DNA of 46,363 bases from assembly GCA_021604645.1 (NCBI GenBank), contig BQJJ01000017.1:1-46363 (forward strand). Direction: 5' to 3'. The position numbers and the translations under genes were made by a program. Positions 7,781-15,261 of the stretch are shown piece by piece (the stretch's first letter is position 1; the number at the start of each line of letters is the position of its first letter). This stretch comes from Methyloligella sp. (GTDB lineage Bacteria; Pseudomonadota; Alphaproteobacteria; Rhizobiales; HXMU1428-3). Under the pieces are notes generated by a model. The model was not told the DNA's origin, made no database searches, and saw nothing but the letters and a program-made list of their open reading frames with translations.

Positions 7781-9346
7781 CTAAGCTGCCTCAGTGACAA
7801 TTTGTTGGCTATCAGATTGCTCTGTAAAATCATCAGCTAAAATAACATTGTGATGCGGCGGACGACCATCCCACAAATCATAGAGACCCTTAAAGAAGCT
7901 ATGAGTGTAATGCATCTTATCCGCCAAAATCGGGCGCATGCCTTTTTGCAGCACAATACATTGATGCTGTTCCATAGCCATAATCTCATCGGCCGTCATT
8001 AGCGGTCGTGAAGCCTCGCCCGTGCCGCCATTGATAGAATTTGGCATGACATCCGTCACTCCGTGATTATGACCGTTTGAGCGTGTTTTAACCGTTTTAA
8101 CGCCTAATGTATCTGAGAGCTTTTTTGCTTCTTCAATTTGGTTGATACCAAACACGATCTTTGTATTACAGTTGGCCTCGAAGCTTTCCCAACCATTACC
8201 ATAGACCCGTTTCGCTTGCGCCATATCTTGAACAAAGAGACATAGCTGAATGCCAGCTTTTCGCGCGATTGAAATCGCCGTTTCAAATGGCTTTAGCCGT
8301 CCTAAATTTGAAAACTCATCAAGCATAAACGTCACCCGCTTTGGGTGTCTGGATTGAGCGCGATTAATCTCAGCCAGGGCGACACCCGTCATCATGGCAA
8401 GAGCTGGATAATACGTTGCCAGATGTTCAGGCGGCACCACAAGGTATACGGTCTCGGTGAAGTTTCTTAAATCTTTAAAACGAAAATCTGACTTATTCGT
8501 TACAGCGTTTAAAAGAGGGCTATCCCAAATGCGGGTTTTGCTTTGCACAGTTGCCATTACATTGCTACGAAGCTTGCTCTCTTGATTTTTCAGCATGTGG
8601 GCAACCCGCGTAATAATGGGATGACCATAGTGAATCATGCCAATCAGCATCTCGTCAAAAGCTTCTTCACTCAATGTTAGAAGGTGCCTGACTTCTGCAA
8701 GAGTGCGTTTTTCCTCTTTTCGTGTGTAAAGCACGTAGAGGATGACCCCCATCAACACCTCACGCGCTTGAGAATTCCAAAAGCCATCTTCTGAATTGGC
8801 GCTATCGGGAACTATTAAGGATGTAATCAACTCTACATCATCCCGTTCATTCGGTGTGCCAGCACGCACATAATCAAGTGGATTGTATTTATCAGAAAGA
8901 GGGCTAAACGGCGCCCACAAATGTACACGCCCATATTCGCCGCGTGTTCGTTTGGTTGCGGCCCAGCATTCACCATTAGGATCCGTTACCACCGCCGATG
9001 TCTCGCCTAATTTAAGAAGATTGGTAATTAGAAAACATGTGGTTTTCCCTGAACCAGTAGGCGCGGTTACTAAACTATGGTCATCAGTAGGCGCATATAA
9101 ACGCTCGCCGTTAATTTCCCCAACGATCAAGCCTTGACCATTAGAAAAGCCGTTTTGTTTAAGCTCTGATGCATTTGAAAACCGTGCAGAGCCAAGAGTT
9201 TTTGGTGCTGTGCCAAATATGTAAATACAGGCCTTACCTAGCCAGCTAAAGACAACGGCCACGCCCTTTAGAATGTAGTAACTCAGGCTAAACGCAGCCA
9301 ATATAATATTAAAACTTAGGTTAAAAACCTCGCCTATAATCCCCAT
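7781..9346 (-). CDS. VirD4/TraG-type coupling ATPase (T4CP)
   Basis: This ATPase would feed the relaxase-DNA complex into a type IV channel. It has an N-terminal hydrophobic stretch (about residues 5-40), the LGSARF segment typical of TraG/VirD4, Walker A TAPTGSGKTT, Walker B MLDEFSNLGRL, and the conserved Gln region LCLFVQDMAQ. I start at the ATG at 9346, directly before the membrane segment. A GTG at 9397 would add 17 residues, and neither has a good ribosome site. It is convergent with fic. No other mating-channel gene is in the element. The 347 bp up to 9693 hold nothing I can name. Confidence 0.87.
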   Translation of the reverse strand: MGIIGEVFNLSFNIILAAFSLSYYILKGVAVVFSWLGKACIYIFGTAPKTLGSARFSNASELKQNGFSNGQGLIVGEINGERLYAPTDDHSLVTAPTGSGKTTCFLITNLLKLGETSAVVTDPNGECWAATKRTRGEYGRVHLWAPFSPLSDKYNPLDYVRAGTPNERDDVELITSLIVPDSANSEDGFWNSQAREVLMGVILYVLYTRKEEKRTLAEVRHLLTLSEEAFDEMLIGMIHYGHPIITRVAHMLKNQESKLRSNVMATVQSKTRIWDSPLLNAVTNKSDFRFKDLRNFTETVYLVVPPEHLATYYPALAMMTGVALAEINRAQSRHPKRVTFMLDEFSNLGRLKPFETAISIARKAGIQLCLFVQDMAQAKRVYGNGWESFEANCNTKIVFGINQIEEAKKLSDTLGVKTVKTRSNGHNHGVTDVMPNSINGGTGEASRPLMTADEIMAMEQHQCIVLQKGMRPILADKMHYTHSFFKGLYDLWDGRPPHHNVILADDFTEQSDSQQIVTEAA

Positions 9347-9693
9347 GGCTATATATGATGATAGGGAAGGGAAGCAATGGCAATCATTGCACCCCACAAA
9401 TGAAAAGCCATTGCGTTATTTCTAACACATGAGCATGACCGCTCTAATATCAGATTACCAAAAGCTAAGGGGCGCTACATAGCCAAGACTATTTTGACTA
9501 TCAAAGCTCTTATCATCGATTTATTAATTTAGTGCAATAAATCGATTTTATAGAGAAACATCTATTTTAAATGTCGGCTACTAATTTATCTTATGATTGA
9601 GTAAATTTTAACTAACTAACAAAGTCAGATTAATGCAGAGAGGCAACATTTAGTTTAGTCGGTAGCAAGGCAGGGGGTATCCAAAATTTATAC

Positions 9694-10854
9694 TCAACTT
9701 TGCTTAATTTTTAAAGTCGGAATAAAACTTCCTATATTGGTGTTCTGATCGTAGATTATAAGCGGTAAATCAGCTTTTGGCATCCAGACACGTCCCACTT
9801 CGACAGCCGCAGAAATAGGCAGCGCAGGAAAGACGTGGATAGAAACATCCTCTCCATGTATGGCTTTTATGCGATCAAAAATTTTGCGCAAACGCTGTCG
9901 AAACATTACTAGATGGTCCGAATTTCTTATAATGTCATTGTGTGGATATTCAACAGTAATAGACCAAACAGAGACATCATCCCCTAAGACTTTATGGATA
10001 CGTTCATCGTTAACGGTAGCACTTAAAGCCAATTTGAGAGCAATGTTTTTTGACCCGTGTTTGCCTTCTGAAGTAAGGAGGGTAATTGGTTGGCTATCTT
10101 CCACCCAGCCCCACCCTTTTGGCTCCCGCTTGAGTTGATGAATATTTGCGGGACAGATATCGCATAATAGCCTGCCTAGCTCAATCAACAATGGCTGCGG
10201 TGCTAAAGCAAAAACTGATAAATGCCTGATCTCTCCCGTTTCAATTTTCCCTTTTATTTTATCCCGGAATTGCCTTTGTAAATTTTCTTGCTGGAAAGTC
10301 CAATATGATTCTTCATGGTCTTCGTATTGACAGCCTATTAACTCAAGCCCAATAGAACGGCCATCAGCAGGATAGTGGTCGGGCAAAACAACTGTACGAA
10401 CGTTTTCAAATGATAGTGGTGATTCATTCGATCCGATCTTAGCTCCGTATCGAATGACATGTGTTTGTTGGTCCTCAGTCAAATCGCCGAGGGTTTCTAT
10501 GCGCCGTTCATGAGAAGCCTTCATTTCTAGCAATCTATCCTCTGGATGCTCAGCAACTTCATCGATATCAATCAGTCGATGATGATCGTAACAAAGAAGC
10601 ATAAGATTCTGTATATCGTCTACTAGTTGGGGAGAACGTATGTCGTCACCACGGGGTCCGTTCTTATCCCCTGCTATGATGTGGGCTACAAGAGCAGCAT
10701 TGATATCACGATTCCCTGAAATAAGGTCCCCAATTAAAAGACGATTACAGTTTGAATATTGACACCGACCAGCTGCCTTAGCCCATAGGATTTGCCTTGT
10801 TTTATCTCGTACTTTTCTACTACCTGATGTTTCAGAGATACCTGCTTTACTCAT
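9694..10854 (-). CDS. cap5: CBASS effector Cap5 (HNH nuclease with SAVED sensor)
   Basis: This 386-residue nuclease should degrade DNA once it binds the cyclic nucleotide made by the CD-NTase of the same operon. The N-terminal HNH domain (about residues 20-115) shows GRCQYSNCNRLL, then VAHIIAGDKNGPRG, and LMLLCYDHHRLID with the catalytic/metal His residues. The C-terminal half is a SAVED domain, ending with the characteristic HVFPALPISAAVEVGR and a DLPLIIYDQN strand. Its ATG overlaps the upstream stop (ATGA), after GAGGAGG. It is the last gene of the three-gene operon. The abortive-infection role is established for the Cap5 family. Confidence 0.92.
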   Translation of the reverse strand: MSKAGISETSGSRKVRDKTRQILWAKAAGRCQYSNCNRLLIGDLISGNRDINAALVAHIIAGDKNGPRGDDIRSPQLVDDIQNLMLLCYDHHRLIDIDEVAEHPEDRLLEMKASHERRIETLGDLTEDQQTHVIRYGAKIGSNESPLSFENVRTVVLPDHYPADGRSIGLELIGCQYEDHEESYWTFQQENLQRQFRDKIKGKIETGEIRHLSVFALAPQPLLIELGRLLCDICPANIHQLKREPKGWGWVEDSQPITLLTSEGKHGSKNIALKLALSATVNDERIHKVLGDDVSVWSITVEYPHNDIIRNSDHLVMFRQRLRKIFDRIKAIHGEDVSIHVFPALPISAAVEVGRVWMPKADLPLIIYDQNTNIGSFIPTLKIKQS

Positions 10855-11321
10855 GTGGCCTCCTCTCGAATTGTTTCTTCATCTGGATGTCGTCCTCCGC
10901 CTTTCCATTTTCCCGTAGCTAACCACGCTTCATAAAAAGAGAGCCATCGTGATGCCCAAGGTACTGTCGTTTCTGAAATCCAATCACTTGGTGACCACTC
11001 AGACTTGTGAGGGTCGAAAAGGCAAAGATAAGGAAAAGAGGCGGTGAGTGAACTTGTATAGACATGTGGGATAGGTCCCTCTTCATATTCAGGATGCCTT
11101 TCCAAGACGGGGTCGAGAACTTGAACACGAGGTTGAACTTCAACCAACTTGAAATGCTCTATAACCAGAGGTTTTTTATAGGAGATCGTTAAAGTATATT
11201 TTTTGCGTTGGGGAGTAAGTGTTCCGACCCATTTAACACAACTCTTATCTCGGTCTTGGACCTCAAATTGCGGGTATTGCTCAGACATTTTTGTTATCTG
11301 TGCATCAATGCTTCTTATCAT
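10851..11321 (-). CDS. cap2: E2-like Cap2 of a short type II CBASS
   Basis: This 156-residue protein resembles the stand-alone E2 ubiquitin-conjugating-like Cap2 of short type II CBASS, which primes the CD-NTase by a ubiquitin-like thioester mechanism. The key segment is PYLCLFDPHKSEW, whose Cys is the candidate catalytic residue. Conserved PWASRWLSFYEAWLATG and a GGGRHP tail follow, as in this family. No E1 or JAB domain or gene is present, which separates it from the long type II systems. Both ends overlap the neighbouring genes by four bases. The named role is from family knowledge. Confidence 0.85.
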   Translation of the reverse strand: MIRSIDAQITKMSEQYPQFEVQDRDKSCVKWVGTLTPQRKKYTLTISYKKPLVIEHFKLVEVQPRVQVLDPVLERHPEYEEGPIPHVYTSSLTASFPYLCLFDPHKSEWSPSDWISETTVPWASRWLSFYEAWLATGKWKGGGRHPDEETIREEAT

Positions 11322-12562
11322 TCTTTAATTGCACCTCCGTAGAATGTATTGGGCTTTGCAATAGCAGGTGTTGAAGCAATTGAAGCGCCCGCACTTATGA
11401 GAGAAATTCGTCCATTTTTGTTATGAGCAATTCTATTTTGTTCGCCATGCTTAGCCAGACGGTCAATATATCGATTAACAGCTGCTTTCGCTGGCGATTC
11501 TCCAAAAAGACTTTCAAGAAGTTTGCCCATTTCATCCAGACTGAGATCGCCAGACCTTAACAATTTAATCTTTTCTACGAAATTATTCAGATCACCAATG
11601 AATTGCCCCTGCTCTTGCAAATTCCCAGGCCAACGATCAGTAAATTTATCTTCATGACAGCGTGGATTAGATACATCAATGAGCTGGTTGCGAGCTTGAG
11701 CATCTTTTAAGCCTCTAAGGATGTATCTTGCCTGGACAAGTAGCTCTTCACTCAAACTTTTTGCTCTACCTGTTACATCGACTACCATACAGGATATCAT
11801 TACAGTTGAAGGCATACGCCCAGTACGATTATCGTAAACCACGTTCCTGTGCCTTTTTAGGAGCTGTAATGCAACTACCGACAAGGATTTAAGATAGGCA
11901 GGCTCAGGATCAGGAACAGGTTCCGAATCTGCATCTAAGAGAAATTCAGCCTGCATTGAGCGTTGTCCGAAAGCTTTTGCAAAATCTGGATCCAACTGCA
12001 TATTTTCATTAAAGTATTCCGCAAACCCCCAAGGGTTTCCTAAAAGAGTTTCATGCTTTTCTAAAGGTTCATCTTCATGAGCGTGGAAAAGCCAACTGGT
12101 TCTTGGATCAGCCACTTCCGTGGTTAAAATCATAGGAGTAATATCGACGTGCATACCATCAGCGTAGTGAATCGTAATGCAACGTGTTCTCCGCTCAGTC
12201 ATGTCATAATACTTTGAGCCCGGCTCTCCTCGAATTGATTTGTAAAGGAGATTAAGAACATAGGCAGGCGGAGTACCAGGAGGTAGTAAGATTTCCGCGA
12301 CTTTGTCTATATCGAACTCATCATTTTTAAGTCGAGCATTGATTGTCGTCCCCGTTGCCATACTACCCTGTGCATAAAATAAGGCTATAAGCCCTTGTAG
12401 TGGGCTACCCTCACGCTCCATATGCCTTTGTAGAGCTTCTGAGCGCTCAATGGCCATTTTATGTTTTCCAGGGGGGAGTTGAACGCTAATTGCCACATCA
12501 GCTAAAAGCGCTTCTGCAATGTCCTCAAATGGATTACTCGGAATGTTTTTATCTGTGGTTTT
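11318..12562 (-). CDS. CD-NTase (cGAS-like nucleotidyltransferase) of CBASS
   Basis: This enzyme makes the cyclic oligonucleotide alarm signal. The nucleotidyltransferase core is complete: GSMATGTTI (the GS motif) followed by EFDID, the metal-binding acidic pair, and a third Asp in MHVDITPM. The C terminus contains FYGGAIKE. In related systems the CD-NTase C terminus is the site of Cap2-mediated conjugation, so this end is worth a look. I chose the ATG at 12562. A GTG at 12595 would add 11 residues but sits inside the GGGAGGTG ribosome-site-like sequence. The clade (CdnG is one guess, because of the Cap5 partner) and the product cannot be settled by eye. Confidence 0.9.
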   Translation of the reverse strand, partial: KTTDKNIPSNPFEDIAEALLADVAISVQLPPGKHKMAIERSEALQRHMEREGSPLQGLIALFYAQGSMATGTTINARLKNDEFDIDKVAEILLPPGTPPAYVLNLLYKSIRGEPGSKYYDMTERRTRCITIHYADGMHVDITPMILTTEVADPRTSWLFHAHEDEPLEKHETLLGNPWGFAEYFNENMQLDPDFAKAFGQRSMQAEFLLDADSEPVPDPEPAYLKSLSVVALQLLKRHRNVVYDNRTGRMPSTVMISCMVVDVTGRAKSLSEELLVQARYILRGLKDAQARNQLIDVSNPRCHEDKFTDRWPGNLQEQGQFIGDLNNFVEKIKLLRSGDLSLDEMGKLLESLFGESPAKAAVNRYIDRLAKHGEQNRIAHNKNGRISLISAGASIASTPAIAKPNTFYGGAIKE

Positions 12563-12620
12563 CATCAGTGTATTATTCCTGTTGTTTTTCTTCACCTCCC
12601 AAGAAGAACTAATTTCGTTC

Positions 12621-12649
12621 TATATAGCGAACAAATATTCTCTTGTCAA
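12621..12649 (-). promoter_or_regulatory. CBASS operon promoter with repressor site
   Basis: On the minus strand TTGACA (complement of 12644-12649), a 17-bp spacer and TATATA (complement of 12621-12626) make a near-consensus promoter for the CBASS operon. A GTTC-N8-GAAC operator at 12617-12632 covers the -10 box, so CapH binding should shut it off. Confidence 0.8.
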
Positions 12650-12671
12650 GTACGTTTGTGTTCGGTAATAT
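12643..12671 (+). promoter_or_regulatory. capH-capP promoter with repressor site
   Basis: TTGTCA (12643-12648), 17 bp and TAATAT (12666-12671) form the promoter of capH. Its -35 box overlaps the -35 box of the divergent CBASS promoter. A second operator, GTTCG-N7-CGAAC at 12660-12676, covers its -10 box. Both operators are followed by AAATATT, which supports one protein binding both and autoregulating. Confidence 0.78.
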
Positions 12672-12708
12672 CGAACAAATATTTTTTGAATTTAGAAAGG
12701 AGATAAAA

Positions 12709-13026
12709 ATGCCGACCACATTAGGGCAGAAAATAAAAAAACTCCGCCAAGACAAAGGGTATTCTTTAGACGATCTAGCCCGTGAGACTGAGACGAGCAA
12801 AAGCTATCTTTGGGAGCTTGAGAACCGGGATGAGAGAAAACCTTCAGGTGAAAAACTTACTCTTATTGCTCAAGCTTTAGACGTAACCGCTGATTACCTA
12901 CTGGATGAAAAAGCTAACCCTGATGAGGCTGTTTTACGAGAAGCGTTTTTCAGGAAATACAACAAGCTAGAAGCGGATGATAAGAAAAAAATCAAACAAA
13001 TGATTGATTTGTGGGGAAAGAAATAA
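12709..13026 (+). CDS. capH: CapH-like HTH repressor of CBASS
   Basis: This 105-residue XRE-type protein has its helix-turn-helix at about residues 5-60 (LGQKIKKLRQDKGYSLDDLA, then TSKSYLWELENRD). The C-terminal helix may serve for dimerisation. The start is fixed by AAAGGAGA eight bases before the ATG at 12709. It is divergent from the CD-NTase and coupled by TAATG to the capP-like protease, the arrangement published for CapH-CapP control of CBASS, where the repressor is cleaved after DNA damage. Specific operators are visible in the shared promoter region. Confidence 0.88.
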   Translation: MPTTLGQKIKKLRQDKGYSLDDLARETETSKSYLWELENRDERKPSGEKLTLIAQALDVTADYLLDEKANPDEAVLREAFFRKYNKLEADDKKKIKQMIDLWGKK

Positions 13027-13946
13027 TGACGCTGCCAACCACACCTGAAGGCTGGGCAATTAGACTTTCACAGGTTGTGAGAATTTACCATGAGACACAC
13101 AAACTTGAGCGCTTTCCTATAAAAGTCGCAAGTCTTGCGAAGGAATATTCAAAGCAAGTATTTCCGAGTGAACCCATCACCATGATAAGTGCGGATGAGT
13201 TAACTGATGGCATAGAGGGGATGCTTGTGCCCAAGCCTGATGAAAGCGGTGAATGGGGAATTATTTTCAATAATTCTTCCAAAATTTCCAAAGGTCGGAT
13301 CAATTTTACACTTGGGCATGAACTAGGTCACTATTTACTACACCGCGGGCGATCACCAAAAGGCTTCAAATGCACTATGCGAAATATGATGGAATGGAAT
13401 TCGGAGGTTGGCCGTATGGAGGCGGAAGCAAATAAATTTGCCTCTTATCTGTTAATGCCCCTTGATGATTTCCGCGAAAAAATAAAGGGGCAAGAGGTAA
13501 GTATGGAACTTATGCGCCATTTAGCGGATCGTTACGAGGTTTCTATCACAGCAGCAATCTTAAAGTGGTTAGAATTTACACCCAAAAGAGCTATGCTTGT
13601 ATTTGGTATGTCAGGTTTTATAGATTGGGCTTGGTCAAGCACACCATTGATCAAGTCTGGAATTTTTTACCCAGCTCGTCAAAAAACAATACAACTTCCT
13701 AGTAAATCCTTAGCAGCTACCGGAACTCCTTATAGTGATTTTCCGGATGGCTTTAAGCATCCTAAAGGCGTATGGGCTGGTAATGAACCTGTGCATGAAA
13801 CAACGATTTTTTCACCACAGAAAGAGATGAGCATAACTCTTCTTATTTACTCTGACTATTCACCTCAAAACTTATATAAGGGCTCTGCTGATTATGAGGA
13901 AAAACGTGAGTGGGATACATTCGATCAATTTAAAACGAATAGCTAA
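13026..13946 (+). CDS. capP: CapP-like metallopeptidase (ImmA/IrrE family)
   Basis: This 306-residue protein has the zinc-protease signature HELGHYLLH at about residues 97-105, and a second acidic site in the helix around MEAEANKFASYLLMP, as in COG2856/ImmA proteins. CapP proteins are activated by ssDNA and cut CapH, which releases CBASS transcription. This role is taken from the family and from the gene order. The start codon overlaps the capH stop, with GGGGAAAG just before it. The C-terminal 130 residues probably form the sensor part. A start 15 bases earlier is possible but has no ribosome site. Confidence 0.88.
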   Translation: MTLPTTPEGWAIRLSQVVRIYHETHKLERFPIKVASLAKEYSKQVFPSEPITMISADELTDGIEGMLVPKPDESGEWGIIFNNSSKISKGRINFTLGHELGHYLLHRGRSPKGFKCTMRNMMEWNSEVGRMEAEANKFASYLLMPLDDFREKIKGQEVSMELMRHLADRYEVSITAAILKWLEFTPKRAMLVFGMSGFIDWAWSSTPLIKSGIFYPARQKTIQLPSKSLAATGTPYSDFPDGFKHPKGVWAGNEPVHETTIFSPQKEMSITLLIYSDYSPQNLYKGSADYEEKREWDTFDQFKTNS

Positions 13947-14280
13947 AACTCACACTTACTTACTGAAGGTCGCTATGTTTCTTCAGACTGGATAGCTTTG
14001 ACAAATGACATCAGCAGCTAGTCATGAGCTTTCCTTTTTATCCGAATATAAGGTGTCCGTCATTGACGTGTGCACGTGTCTTTTAAAAAATCCAGTAACA
14101 AGTAGAAAATTGCACACAATCTAAGCATGTTAGATGCAGGGATTCTGTGAGAGTGGTAGTCTTCGCCAATCCATTCGGATAGCAACATCTTATTCATCTC
14201 GTTTTTTGAACACGCCAGGTTTTTTGGCGTAAATGATTTGTTGTGACTTTCTTTCCCTCTGTTCCTGAAGGAGACAGTAC
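13947..14280. other. Gene-free stretch between capP and the next small gene
   Basis: There are 334 bp with no credible gene. A short hairpin ACGCCA-N7-TGGCGT at 14212-14230 is followed by the ribosome site of the next gene. Nothing else stands out. Confidence 0.4.
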
Positions 14281-14526
14281 ATGTCTGACAAAGATTATAA
14301 ACCTGATTTTAATGTCTACACCATCACTGGTGAAGGCAGGCAGAAATATTGGAGTAAAGTTGGTGCTGCCTTTGCGCATAGCGATGGCAAAAAGGGATAT
14401 AACATTATCCTTTCTGCTTTGCCCCTTGATGGTAAGCTTGTGCTTATTGATTATGAAGAAGATGAACAACGCCGACTTGAAGCTAAAGAGCAGCCTAAGA
14501 CGACTAAAAAAGCAACGGCTGCTTAA
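14281..14526 (+). CDS. Conserved small protein of alphaproteobacterial mobile elements
   Basis: This 81-residue soluble protein has the pattern KYWSKVGAAFAHSDGKKGYN followed by LSALPLDGKLVLID. I recognise it as a frequent hypothetical protein on alphaproteobacterial plasmids and integrative elements. Its function is unknown to me. A Lys/Ala-rich tail ends it. GAAGGAGA lies seven bases before the ATG, and a good terminator (14553-14586) follows, so it is a one-gene transcript. Confidence 0.75.
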   Translation: MSDKDYKPDFNVYTITGEGRQKYWSKVGAAFAHSDGKKGYNIILSALPLDGKLVLIDYEEDEQRRLEAKEQPKTTKKATAA

Positions 14527-14552
14527 ATAAGTTTCGACTGACCATCTAATTT

Positions 14553-14586
14553 AAGACCGCTTCTTTATAGGGCGGTCTTTTTTATA
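14553..14586 (+). terminator. Rho-independent terminator
   Basis: AAGACCGC (14553-14560) pairs with GCGGTCTT (14572-14579) and a run of T follows. It ends the transcript of the small gene at 14281-14526. Confidence 0.85.
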
Positions 14587-14636
14587 TTTAAAACTAAACG
14601 TTTTGCATTCTTGTCTTTCGCGTTACACTTAAGAGC

Positions 14637-14810
14637 CATGGGAAACCGTGACAGGGAGTAACTACCCTTTAATCGAGCGGCTGGTATTGCCGTTAACAAT
14701 ACCGCTTTCGGTATGACCGCGAAGGCGGTACTTATGTTCAGGCGAAAGCTAAAAGGTATCGCTCCATTCTCGATAATGGTTAGTTAACTTCGGGTCGCTT
14801 TTGCGGCCTT
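14637..14810 (+). ncRNA. Candidate structured leader/RNA before the HTH gene
   Basis: Four helices can be drawn in 175 bases: GGTATTG/CAATACC (14683-14703), ACCGC/GCGGT (14716-14729), CCATT/AATGG (14764-14779) and GGTCGC-TTTT-GCGGCC (14793-14808). The last is followed by TTTGTT, close to a terminator, 25 bases before the HTH start. It resembles an attenuator or small-RNA gene. I could not match it to a known riboswitch class. Confidence 0.4.
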
Positions 14811-14834
14811 TGTTCAATAATGACAAGGAGTGAC

Positions 14835-15158
14835 ATGCCAACTAATACTCATAAGATTCTCAACATTCAAATAGGCCACCGTATTCGCAAACAACGGAAA
14901 ATCTGTAATAAAAGTCAAACTGATCTAGCTGAAGTGATAGGTGTCACCTTTCAACAAATCCAAAAATATGAAAATGGTACCAATAGGGTGTCAGCTGCCA
15001 CCTTGTATTCAATCGCTAAAGTTTTAGAATTGTCTATCACGTATTTTTACGGTGATGTGGCCGACATCATAGAGACATCCGAGCTAGAATGTATCGTAAC
15101 TCGTTTTAATAAGCTTTCATATGAAAAGAAAATGGCTTTTCTCCAATTATTATCCTGA
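14835..15158 (+). CDS. XRE/cro-C1-type regulator
   Basis: This 107-residue protein has an N-terminal HTH with the form IGHRIRKQRK, SQTDLAEVIGVTFQQIQKYE and NRVSAATLYSIAKVL, followed by LSITYFY. That layout is common in alphaproteobacterial regulators and helps place the host. The ATG at 14835 follows AAGGAG. An ATG at 14820 would overlap that site. It heads the second replication/transfer block and may control it. A structured leader precedes it, and a long palindrome (15191-15246) separates it from the convergent next gene. Confidence 0.85.
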   Translation: MPTNTHKILNIQIGHRIRKQRKICNKSQTDLAEVIGVTFQQIQKYENGTNRVSAATLYSIAKVLELSITYFYGDVADIIETSELECIVTRFNKLSYEKKMAFLQLLS

Positions 15159-15190
15159 AAGCCTGAACCCCACCAGAAAACATGGTCGCC

Positions 15191-15246
15191 AGTTTCCCTT
15201 CACCTGTCCCCAGTGGGCGGAGCCATGGGACAGGCTCCAGGAAACT
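15191..15246. terminator. Two-step inverted repeat between convergent genes
   Basis: AGTTTCC (15191-15197) pairs with GGAAACT (15240-15246) and, inside it, CCTGTCCC (15203-15210) pairs with GGGACAGG (15227-15234). It lies between the ends of two convergent genes. It could stop both transcripts as a hairpin, but there is no clear T run. A protein-binding site is the alternative. Confidence 0.5.
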
Positions 15247-15261
15247 TGGCTCTAATGATCA

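Noticed and set aside
14637-14810. Manganese (yybP-ykoY) riboswitch because of GGGAGTAAC near the 5' end
   Set aside because: The conserved internal loops and paired core do not appear, and the downstream gene is an HTH regulator, not a transporter.
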